From contig SHYL01000008.1 in assembly GCA_009692825.1 (NCBI GenBank), positions 1-35,914 of the forward strand: a DNA stretch of 35,914 nucleotides, in the 5' to 3' direction. Each line of letters opens with the position of its first letter. Positions within the stretch are counted from its first letter, which is position 1. The translations under genes were made by a program, and so were the position numbers. The notes below the pieces were generated by a model. That model was not told the DNA's origin. It searched no databases and worked only from the letters and a program-made list of their open reading frames with translations. This document shows, piece by piece, positions 27,550-35,123 of the stretch. This DNA comes from Dehalococcoidia bacterium. Lineage in GTDB: Bacteria > Chloroflexota > Dehalococcoidia > SHYB01 > SHYL01.

Positions 27550-27759
27550 ATGATGATTTTCATTCTCGGGTTAGCCACTGGCTTCATAGGGTTTCTTGCT
27601 TGGGTAATACTAAGCGTTATCTTCGCGTTCGGTGATGATTCAACTGGTACGACTTGGATTCTTGCAATACCATTTCTTGTGATGGTGGGCGGCCCTATCT
27701 ATTTCTTGTTTATTTTGCCCCTCTATAAGCGGTCGAAGCGCAATAAGCTGAAAACTTAG
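27550..27759 (+). CDS. Small two-TM membrane protein (hypothetical)
   Basis: 69 aa; two hydrophobic stretches followed by a basic tail (LYKRSKRNKLKT). Confidence 0.55.
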   Translation: MMIFILGLATGFIGFLAWVILSVIFAFGDDSTGTTWILAIPFLVMVGGPIYFLFILPLYKRSKRNKLKT

Positions 27760-27857
27760 ACCATCTTTTCGTAGCTAATTCCTTCGTAAATAGTGCTTAC
27801 TTCTTCTAGTGACCTTTGAATCATAAGATTCAATCTCAAATACCTCTGATTGAACCT

Positions 27858-27866
27858 TGCTATAAT
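27858..27866 (+). promoter_or_regulatory. Extended -10 promoter element (TGCTATAAT) upstream of asd
   Basis: TGC directly followed by a perfect TATAAT, 63 nt before the asd start; no clear -35. Confidence 0.4.
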
Positions 27867-27929
27867 TTTGGGGTTATTTAACGCTTTCTTCGCCCTAAAT
27901 TCTACTAATCAAAAGAAGCAGAGGTTTTC

Positions 27930-29009
27930 GTGTATAAGGCAGCAATCTTAGGAGCTACCGGCGTCGTTGGACAAGAGTTCATACTTGCATTGCAGAACCA
28001 CCCGTGGTTTTCAATCACGCGTCTGGCAGCGTCAGAGCGCTCAGCTGGCAAACTTTACCACGAGGCTCTTCAGGACAAGAACGGCTCTACACGATGGTAC
28101 TGCGCAGGCGCCCCTAATAAGAATATCCAGAACATGCTTGTAGAGGACGCGTCCAAGATGGACATGTCCAATATCGACGTGGTGTTTACTGCGGTCGAAT
28201 CAGAAGAGGCTAAGCACCTGGAGCCCAGGTTCGCTGCGCATAAGCCTGTAATCACTACTGCCTCAGCTTTTCGATATGAAGAAGACGTCCCGATAATGAT
28301 TCCGGGCATCAACTCAGCCCATTCCGCACTCATTAAGAAGCAACGCGACCGAGGATGGAAAGGCTTTATCGTACCCGGCCCGAACTGCACCACCGTAGGC
28401 CTTGCGGCGTCGCTTAAGCCTATCCAGGACAGCTTTGGACTGAACCAGGTGATCATGACATCCATGCAGGCTGTTTCAGGCGCAGGCAGAGACGGCGGAG
28501 TGCTGGCGCTAGATATCACAGACAACGTTATTCCTTACATCCCCAGGGAAGAAGAGAAAGTCCAGCGGGAGACCAAGAAGATACTTGGTACTCTTACGGA
28601 TGGACACATAACGCCGCTTGACCTCGCTATAAGCTGCATCTGCACGCGCGTGAACGTGAGAGACGCGCATCTGGAGATGGTTTTCGTCTCCACAAAGAAA
28701 CCCTGCACCCCTGACGAAGTGAAGCGGGCCATGATTGAATACGGCAGGCGCATCTCAGACCAGGGCTGGCCCAGCGCGCCTAAAGAACTGATCGTTGTGC
28801 TTGACGACCCATTCAGACCCCAGCCGCGCGTTGATAGGGATACTTACGATGGCATGGCAGTGGTGGTTGGCCGCATTGAGCAAGCGACTGCTCTCGAAAA
28901 CGGCATCAAGTATGTTGTACTTTCGCACAACCTGAAACTGGGTGCTGCAAAAGGCGCGGTATTGATAGGCGAGCAGCTTGTCAAAGAAGGCTACATAAAG
29001 GAAAGCTAG
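27930..29009 (+). CDS. asd: Aspartate-semialdehyde dehydrogenase, archaeal/fungal-type; GTG start
   Basis: 359 aa; AAILGATGVVGQEF, VPGPNCTTVGLAASLKPIQDSFGL (active-site Cys), MQAVSGAGRDGG. Confidence 0.93.
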   Translation: MYKAAILGATGVVGQEFILALQNHPWFSITRLAASERSAGKLYHEALQDKNGSTRWYCAGAPNKNIQNMLVEDASKMDMSNIDVVFTAVESEEAKHLEPRFAAHKPVITTASAFRYEEDVPIMIPGINSAHSALIKKQRDRGWKGFIVPGPNCTTVGLAASLKPIQDSFGLNQVIMTSMQAVSGAGRDGGVLALDITDNVIPYIPREEEKVQRETKKILGTLTDGHITPLDLAISCICTRVNVRDAHLEMVFVSTKKPCTPDEVKRAMIEYGRRISDQGWPSAPKELIVVLDDPFRPQPRVDRDTYDGMAVVVGRIEQATALENGIKYVVLSHNLKLGAAKGAVLIGEQLVKEGYIKES

Positions 29010-29599
29010 AAAAGCTTTAGCCTTTTTAGCAAAACCTCCAAATTCTCTTCAGGTTTTTTTCTGCTGTCCAATATCAACCAGCGTTTTGGTTCTGCTTTGG
29101 CCAGCGCTATATATCCTTTGCGTACTCTCTCGTGGAATGCGTTCGCTTCGCGCTCCATCCTGTCCAGGTTTGCAGATCTGCGCTTAGCGGCCTGTCCGAC
29201 AGGAAGGTCCAGCAGACAAGTCAGATCCGGGACGATACCCTGGGTGGCGGCATTATTCATGTGCCTGATGAGTGCTTTATCGAGTCCCCGTCCGTAACCC
29301 TGATACGCCGACGTGGAGTCAGTGTACCTATCACAGATGATGTGCTCTCCCTTATCAAGGGACGGCTTAATAACATCCTGCACAAGCTGAGCGCGTGCGG
29401 CTACAAATAGCGCCAGCTCAGCTACAGGCGTAATCGATTTATGGGATGCCAACAATGTACGTAGGCTTTCACCAAGCGGCGTGTCCCCGGGCTCACGAAG
29501 CTTTTTGAACTTAAGCTTTTGTTTCTTCATTTCAGCGGCGAGCATTTCTATTAACGTGCTTTTGCCGCTGCCGTCTATGCCTTCAAACGTGATAAACAA
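29006..29599 (-). CDS. tmk: Thymidylate kinase
   Basis: 197 aa; MFITFEGIDGSGKSTLIEML, LREPGDTPLGESLRTLL, ICDRYTDSTSAYQGYGRGLD. Confidence 0.95.
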   Translation of the reverse strand: MFITFEGIDGSGKSTLIEMLAAEMKKQKLKFKKLREPGDTPLGESLRTLLASHKSITPVAELALFVAARAQLVQDVIKPSLDKGEHIICDRYTDSTSAYQGYGRGLDKALIRHMNNAATQGIVPDLTCLLDLPVGQAAKRRSANLDRMEREANAFHERVRKGYIALAKAEPKRWLILDSRKKPEENLEVLLKRLKLF

Positions 29600-29670
29600 A
29601 TTTAGTTACTTCCTCGTGCCAGTCTATAAACATAGTTTAAGATACCGCCTTAAAACGACGTTATGAGAGC

Positions 29671-29703
29671 AAAAAATAGGCAGGCGTAACGCGCCTGCCT
29701 ATT
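29671..29703 (-). terminator. Rho-independent terminator downstream of the LigB-like gene
   Basis: Perfect 12-bp inverted repeat aataggcaggcg (29675-29686) / cgcctgcctatt (29692-29703); on the minus strand it runs into TTTTTT. Confidence 0.85.
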
Positions 29704-29724
29704 CAAATCAAATGCTTTTTGGGC

Positions 29725-30636
29725 TTATTTTGCGATTTGCCAGTATGCGAACGCAGCGCCTGTCTTGGACTGGCGTGACGGGATGTAATCCACCACGCGT
29801 GCCTTGCCGCCGCAAGCGGCAGCTACGGTTATCCATGACCTGATTTCGCCGGTCGGTCCGCGGAGGTTTTCAGAGTCGAAAGTAAAGAGACGTTTGAGCT
29901 TATCGGCCTTGCCTGATTGCAGGCTGTCCAGCAGCCAGCGATCGAATGGCTCGTCTACCCATCTGCCAGCTATATCGTATGAGAGTCCGCCTGAAGCAAG
30001 TATCGCGATACGCTCCGGGCGTTCTGCGAGGATTTCCCTTAGCTTGACGCCAAGGTCCCAGCAGCGGGCAGCCGGAGGCAGAGGGGCCGAGAAGGCGTTG
30101 ATAAATAATGGGATGATAGGGATGTTCATGTTTGGTACGAGCGCCTTATACGGCGCTGAGACCATATGCGACACTACGCTGCCGCCTACAGGCTTGAATT
30201 CAGAGCCCCAGGACAATTCAAATTCGCTCTGTACAAGGCCGTCCAGTATGGCTGTGGCTAGGGTGCTGTCGCAGCGGATCTTGTAGGTCCCCTTTACTGT
30301 CTCCGGAGCCGCAGATATGCCGTCTGCCGCTATGACTTCAGGGCCAGTGAAAATACTGAAAGTTGGTGTATTTATGCGTGTGAACATTTCGCCGCGGTCT
30401 GAGCCTACTATTATCAACGCCTCGGGCCTGTAATCTTCTATCTGGCGACGCAAGCCGTCAAAAGCCGCCCTGTACCGGGCCAGTGTAGTGTCGATTTTTT
30501 CCATGCTTTCGTCTTTGCCCATGAACGGCTGAAGGTCTACTACTTCAGGAGGTACGTTCTTGTAAGCGTTTTCCCAGTGTTCTTTAGAAAGGAAGATAGC
30601 CGGATTATTGGATGCCGCAAGTCCTAGTCCAAGCAT
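29725..30636 (-). CDS. LigB-like (class III extradiol dioxygenase subunit B-fold) protein lacking canonical active-site histidines
   Basis: 303 aa; overall LigB-like layout: GLAASNNPAIF, ALIIVGSDRGEMFTRINTPTFSIFTG, ILASGGLSYDIAGRWVDEPFDRWLLDSL, TGEIRSWITVAAACGG. Confidence 0.8.
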   Translation of the reverse strand: MLGLGLAASNNPAIFLSKEHWENAYKNVPPEVVDLQPFMGKDESMEKIDTTLARYRAAFDGLRRQIEDYRPEALIIVGSDRGEMFTRINTPTFSIFTGPEVIAADGISAAPETVKGTYKIRCDSTLATAILDGLVQSEFELSWGSEFKPVGGSVVSHMVSAPYKALVPNMNIPIIPLFINAFSAPLPPAARCWDLGVKLREILAERPERIAILASGGLSYDIAGRWVDEPFDRWLLDSLQSGKADKLKRLFTFDSENLRGPTGEIRSWITVAAACGGKARVVDYIPSRQSKTGAAFAYWQIAK

Positions 30637-30677
30637 TAGTGACTCCTACGAAATTGATGAGATTTTTAACTGCGAGA

Positions 30678-30683
30678 ATTATA
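30678..30683 (-). promoter_or_regulatory. Candidate -10 box (TATAAT) for the LigB-like gene
   Basis: Minus strand reads catatataattctcgc; perfect TATAAT 42 nt before the ATG; -35 weak. Confidence 0.4.
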
Positions 30684-30685
30684 TA

Positions 30686-30714
30686 TGAATCGTTGGAATT
30701 AATAAAACGATTCA
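30686..30714. promoter_or_regulatory. Candidate operator: perfect 9-bp inverted repeat in a divergent intergenic region
   Basis: TGAATCGTT (30686-30694) N11 AACGATTCA (30706-30714), arm centres 20 bp apart, between the LigB-like gene and the MFS gene. Confidence 0.55.
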
Positions 30715-30775
30715 CTTTTACTGTTTTTTGCTTGACTTTTGTATATTCGTGGATTAACGTTCGGCAATTGCTTTG

Positions 30776-32065
30776 ATGACAAATCAGACCGACAAAAACA
30801 TAAAGAAAAAGCCGAAGCTTTTTTACGGTTGGATAATCGTAGGAGTGCTGGCTATAGTCAACGGCGTAACTATGGCGATGGGAACAGTCAATTTTGGTCT
30901 GTTCCCCAAGCCGATGGGTGATGAGATAAGCGCAGGACGGTCTATGTTTGGCTGGGCGCAGACCGCCAGGCAAATAACCGGTGCGGTTACCAGCCCGCTC
31001 ATAGGCAAGCTGCTTGACCGCTACGGTTCCCGGATTCTACTGCCTGTCGCGGCTGTTGTTACCAGCGCCTCCATGGTTGCGATGGGCTTCGTTAACAGCG
31101 GATGGCAAATGATCCTTATCTTCGGAGTAATGGGAACAGTCGGTATCGGCGGACCGGCCACGCTTCTGACCGCGGTCCCCGTAGCGAAGTGGTTCGTGAG
31201 GCTTCGCGGAAGGGCGCTTGGACTCACCTCTCTTGGTTCACCTCTAGGCGCCATGGCACTTGTGCCATTGACCCAGGTCTTAATAACAGGGTTCGGCTGG
31301 CGGGAGACGTGGATGGTCTTGGGTGTTATGGCTCTCGTCCTGGTTTGCCCGCTTTCGTTTTTACTTTTAAAGCGGCAGCCGGAAGACATCGGGTTGCGCC
31401 CTGACGGAGTAACAGACGCAGTCTTAGCCGGCGGGAATTCTTCCTCAGGGATGCCGGCACCAGAGGAGTCCTGGACGCTTGAAGAGGCAAGAAAGACGGG
31501 TACTTTCTGGCGGCTCATCGTAGTATTCAGCATAGCTACGCTTGGCACCAGCACGCTTGGACTGCACAGGCTGGCTAATTTCATCGATCACGGGCTGGAC
31601 GCGCAGCTTGTAGCAAACGCGATATCCGTGGAAGCTGGAACAGGCGCGCTAAGCGTGCTTACGATGGGTTTCCTGTTTGAACGCGTACAGGCGAAGTATC
31701 TTGGAGCAGTCAGCTTTATTTTTCTAGCAGGTTCGGCATATTTTTCAATCATTGGAGATAGCGTCTTTGCGCTTTTCGGCTCAATGGTGACGTTTGGAGT
31801 AGGCATTGGTGGCAACATGCTGCTGCAGAACTACCTGTGGCCCAATTATTATGGCAGGAAGCACCTGGGAGCGATAAGAGGCACCGTTATGCCCGCAACA
31901 CTCCTGTTTGCGAGCATAGGGCCGCCTTTAGCTGGATATGTATACGACTCCACGGGGACTTATAACGTTGTCTGGTGGGTGGGTATAGGTTTAATCATTT
32001 CAGGCGCGATTATCCTGGCAACCACTCATAAGCCACATTCAAGGGCTGCGGCACCAATAATTTAG
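30776..32065 (+). CDS. MFS transporter (monocarboxylate/oxalate-formate antiporter-like)
   Basis: About 429 aa with about 12 hydrophobic segments; LFYGWIIVGVLAIVNGVTMAMGTVNFGLFPKPMGDEIS N-terminus typical of the family. ATG at 30776 preferred over TTG at 30773. Confidence 0.88.
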   Translation: MTNQTDKNIKKKPKLFYGWIIVGVLAIVNGVTMAMGTVNFGLFPKPMGDEISAGRSMFGWAQTARQITGAVTSPLIGKLLDRYGSRILLPVAAVVTSASMVAMGFVNSGWQMILIFGVMGTVGIGGPATLLTAVPVAKWFVRLRGRALGLTSLGSPLGAMALVPLTQVLITGFGWRETWMVLGVMALVLVCPLSFLLLKRQPEDIGLRPDGVTDAVLAGGNSSSGMPAPEESWTLEEARKTGTFWRLIVVFSIATLGTSTLGLHRLANFIDHGLDAQLVANAISVEAGTGALSVLTMGFLFERVQAKYLGAVSFIFLAGSAYFSIIGDSVFALFGSMVTFGVGIGGNMLLQNYLWPNYYGRKHLGAIRGTVMPATLLFASIGPPLAGYVYDSTGTYNVVWWVGIGLIISGAIILATTHKPHSRAAAPII

Positions 32066-32074
32066 AGGTTAGCG

Positions 32075-32266
32075 ATGACCATATATAAAACTGTGCATGA
32101 CGTAAAATCGTTAGAGATTGAAGAAGCCACCGATAAAAGGCTAAGGATTGTTCTCACACTGCAAAAGCTGGGTGTGATAACAAAATTGGATTTTTTCATA
32201 AGTGAAATAGAAGCTAAGGAAATCGCATCTGTTTTACATAAAACTGTGGAGTCGAACAATGGGTAG
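32075..32266 (+). CDS. Small hypothetical protein
   Basis: 63 aa ORF directly downstream of the MFS gene; no recognised family. Confidence 0.5.
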   Translation: MTIYKTVHDVKSLEIEEATDKRLRIVLTLQKLGVITKLDFFISEIEAKEIASVLHKTVESNNG

Positions 32267-32272
32267 ACAAGA

Positions 32273-32300
32273 TTGACAAGCATGAATCAAACATTAATAT
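32273..32300 (+). promoter_or_regulatory. Putative promoter of the ABC solute-binding protein gene (TTGACA-N16-TAATAT)
   Basis: Perfect TTGACA -35 at 32273-32278, TAATAT at 32295-32300, followed by AAGGAGG and the start codon. Confidence 0.5.
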
Positions 32301-32332
32301 AGCGTTCATTAGTTAGATTGAAGGAGGATATA

Positions 32333-34120
32333 TTGAGATTGTCTAGACTTTTGTTGTCTTTTATAGTTCTTTCGTTGGGGGCACTCATAACTGCTTGCGG
32401 AAGCGGCAAGGATGAGAGCACGGCTGTTCCCACGAAGCCTGCTGCCACAGCATCATCATCCGCTCCTCACCCAACCAATACGCCAGGGAGAGGCTCAGCC
32501 GGTGCTGATGCTACCCCTGCTGCCCCCTCAGGTACGGGCACTATTCTTGACCGCACTCAGTTCCCCAAGGTTGAGGTTGAGAACGTACGTTACGGCGGAT
32601 CGATGACTTGGTTAAGGAGTGCAAATCCTGCATTTCTTGATCCGAAATACTTTGAGCAGATGGATGCCGAGACTATGTTCTACGAAAAACTCGTAGGATT
32701 CGCCGCGGATGCAAATACAGTTTTCGTACATGCTGCGCCGGTACTGGCTGAGAGCTGGAAATCATCAGCTGACTTAAAGACATTTACATTTACGTTGAAG
32801 AAGGGTATCAAGTGGCACAACATAGCTCCCGTTAACGGCAGAGAGCTCGTAGCAGATGACATAGTATTCAGCTTCAAGCGCTACACCGAAGCGGACTCAA
32901 ACAAATACGCCAAGTGGAGAGCTGTAGATACAATTACAGCTCCGGACAAGTACACGGTTGTAATCACACTTAAGGACCCCGATGCATGGGCAATCAGCAA
33001 CCTATTCGGCACCTCTGAATACATAGTCGCTCCTGAAGCTGTTGCAGAGGGCGGCGGACGAATCGGGAGTAAGGGTATCGGCACCGGACCTTATATCCTG
33101 AAAAGCTACGCTCCCAGGAGAGGGTACGAGTTCATAAGGAACCCTGATTACTGGGCGAAGGACTCCAAGGGCAACGTCCTTCCTTACATAGACTCTATCA
33201 ACTCTCCATTCATCGCTGACGTTGCTACTGTAGTCGCTGGCTACCGCACAAAGCAGATCGACGTAGGCGGCTCCTACGGCGCAAACAACCAGCTGATAGA
33301 GCTGGGCAAGTCACTTCCCGACCTCAGGGTCTTCAACATAGGAATCACTCAGGAATCAGGCCTGGCCTTCAACCTCAAGAATGCTCCATGGAATGACGTA
33401 AGAGTACGCAGAGCATGGAACATGCTAATGGACAAGGAGAAATACATACAGGCGGCGTCAGCCACTCAGTACTGGGAGTACACAACGCCTATACCGTGGG
33501 CACTCGTTTCCGATGAGCCTTTCACCTTCGATAAGCTTGGTCCGTACTATAAGTACAACCCTGCTGAAGGCAAGAAGCTTCTTGAGGAAGCTGGATTCAC
33601 GGGTGGGAAAATGACCCTTTCCACTAAGCTGGAATTCTCTACCAGCCCAATCCACGTCCTACGCTCAACGATATACCAGCAGCTCTACAAGGAGAACGGT
33701 ATAAACTTTGACATCACGCAAATGGATACGGCGACATACTTCCAGAAATGGTTTGAACGGTCGCATAAGGACATAAGTCTTAACTTCTCTAACCACGGCG
33801 ACTGGTCATTGAACTGGTATGCCCAGAACAAGTACGAAAAGACAGCAAACCAGAACACTTCATGGGTTGACGAACCGGAAGTTACCAAGTGGATCAATGA
33901 GGTCAAGGTAACAACGGACGCGGCCAAAATCAGACAGTATGCAAAGAACTTCTGGGACTACGACACGCTGCAGAGCGTTTATATATACACGCCTGTAGAA
34001 CTGACGTATACCCTCGCTGCCCCAAGAGTTCGCAACTTTACAACCAGGCGCGGCGCGAGCTTCACATCGCAGCTCATACTGCCATGGCTTGCGGACGCTC
34101 CGAGGACAACAGCTAACTAA
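32333..34120 (+). CDS. ABC transporter solute-binding lipoprotein (SBP_bac_5, peptide/nickel type); TTG start at 32333 preferred (track 32318)
   Basis: Lipobox LGALITAC followed by a Ser/Thr/Pro/Ala-rich linker; AESWKSSADLKTFTFTLKKGIKWHN and VRVRRAWNMLMDKEKY typical of SBP_bac_5. AAGGAGG at 32321-32327 is placed for TTG 32333. Confidence 0.92.
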   Translation: MRLSRLLLSFIVLSLGALITACGSGKDESTAVPTKPAATASSSAPHPTNTPGRGSAGADATPAAPSGTGTILDRTQFPKVEVENVRYGGSMTWLRSANPAFLDPKYFEQMDAETMFYEKLVGFAADANTVFVHAAPVLAESWKSSADLKTFTFTLKKGIKWHNIAPVNGRELVADDIVFSFKRYTEADSNKYAKWRAVDTITAPDKYTVVITLKDPDAWAISNLFGTSEYIVAPEAVAEGGGRIGSKGIGTGPYILKSYAPRRGYEFIRNPDYWAKDSKGNVLPYIDSINSPFIADVATVVAGYRTKQIDVGGSYGANNQLIELGKSLPDLRVFNIGITQESGLAFNLKNAPWNDVRVRRAWNMLMDKEKYIQAASATQYWEYTTPIPWALVSDEPFTFDKLGPYYKYNPAEGKKLLEEAGFTGGKMTLSTKLEFSTSPIHVLRSTIYQQLYKENGINFDITQMDTATYFQKWFERSHKDISLNFSNHGDWSLNWYAQNKYEKTANQNTSWVDEPEVTKWINEVKVTTDAAKIRQYAKNFWDYDTLQSVYIYTPVELTYTLAAPRVRNFTTRRGASFTSQLILPWLADAPRTTAN

Positions 34121-34143
34121 GCTAAGAAACTCAATAAATCAGC

Positions 34144-34178
34144 GTAAGGGCAGGTTGTAAAACCTGCCCTTACTTTTT
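34144..34178 (+). terminator. Rho-independent terminator downstream of the ABC solute-binding protein gene
   Basis: gtaagggcaggtt (34144-34156) / aacctgcccttac (34161-34173), perfect 13-bp stem, 4-nt loop, then TTTTT. Confidence 0.92.
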
Positions 34179-34201
34179 GTAAACAAACTTTATTGAAATG
34201 T

Positions 34202-34212
34202 GCTAGCCTAGC
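34202..34212. promoter_or_regulatory. Small palindrome GCTAG-C-CTAGC upstream of the dienelactone hydrolase gene (possible weak operator)
   Basis: Perfect 5+1+5 palindrome sharing the TAGCCTA core with the palindrome at 35070. Confidence 0.3.
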
Positions 34213-34241
34213 TCCGTAAAACTTTTGTTTTAGGAGAGAAT

Positions 34242-34922
34242 ATGCCGCAGGCTATCGAGACATCTACCGTAACTTTTAACAATGGGCAGACCACCGGTTA
34301 TCTTGCGAGGCCGGCAGGCTCCGGCAAACACCCATCCATTCTTGTGCTCCAGGAGTGGTGGGGACTTAACGATGACATAAAAGACATAGCGGAGCGCTAC
34401 GCTAGGCAGGGGTTTGCGGCGCTGGCGCCAGATGTTTACCACGGCAAAGTCTATACAACCCCAGACGAGGCGCGTCAGGCCTCAGGCGGGCTGGACCAGG
34501 TTAAGGCGGCCCAGGATATAGATGCCGCAGCGGCATGGCTTACACAGCAGTCATTCGGGTCAGGCCAGCAGTTCGGATGCGTTGGCTTCTGTATGGGCGG
34601 CGGCCTATCGCTGCGCACAGCATCCCGCAATCCAAATTTATCCGCATGCATCTCCTATTACGGTGGCATTCGCGATGCGATTGACGAAACAGTCGCGAAG
34701 ATAAAGGCTCCTGTGTTGGCATTTCACGGTGCTGACGAGGCCGAGCGCGCAGGACAATTGAAGGCTGCGTTCGAAAAGCAGAATAAGCCATTTGAACTGC
34801 ACATATACGAAGGCGCCAAGCACGGGTTTTTCAACCGCCAGAACATGTCAGTTCACCACATGGCCGCTTCATACGATACGTGGCCCAGAGCGTTGGAGTT
34901 CTTTAAGCGCAACGTTAAATAA
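34242..34922 (+). CDS. Dienelactone hydrolase family protein
   Basis: 226 aa; ILVLQEWWGLNDDIKDIAERYARQGFAALAPDVYHG, FGCVGFCMGGG (Cys nucleophile), HGADE, AKHGFFN. Confidence 0.94.
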   Translation: MPQAIETSTVTFNNGQTTGYLARPAGSGKHPSILVLQEWWGLNDDIKDIAERYARQGFAALAPDVYHGKVYTTPDEARQASGGLDQVKAAQDIDAAAAWLTQQSFGSGQQFGCVGFCMGGGLSLRTASRNPNLSACISYYGGIRDAIDETVAKIKAPVLAFHGADEAERAGQLKAAFEKQNKPFELHIYEGAKHGFFNRQNMSVHHMAASYDTWPRALEFFKRNVK

Positions 34923-34943
34923 CCAGAATAATCCGCAGTTTAA

Positions 34944-34976
34944 AAGAAGGGCATCCTGACATGCCCCTCTTTTTTG
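34944..34976 (+). terminator. Rho-independent terminator downstream of the dienelactone hydrolase gene
   Basis: aagaagggcat (34944-34954) / atgcccctctt (34961-34971), one internal mismatch, followed by a T-run. Confidence 0.75.
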
Positions 34977-35066
34977 TGTTTTCTTACGTAGACCCTACTC
35001 GAGTGGGTTCACAATCCAAAAAGGCACTGATTGCTAAATTATGTTGACTTGTTGGGTATTGTCTTA

Positions 35067-35085
35067 TATGGTTAGCCTAACCAAA
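35067..35085. promoter_or_regulatory. DtxR/IdeR-type box-like palindrome upstream of the Rieske oxygenase gene
   Basis: tatGGTTAGCCTAACCaaa; perfect 13-nt palindrome core identical to the DtxR consensus core TTAGGTTAGSCTAACCTAA; 16/19 hand-counted matches. Confidence 0.55.
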
Positions 35086-35123
35086 AGTATTTATTTATTG
35101 TTTAGTCTTGAAAGGGTGAAGCA

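Noticed and set aside
30732-30759. TTGACT...TTAACG as the MFS promoter
   Set aside because: 16-bp spacing is acceptable but the -10 is poor (TTAACG); the nearby TATATT is only 4 bp from the -35. Not strong enough to call.
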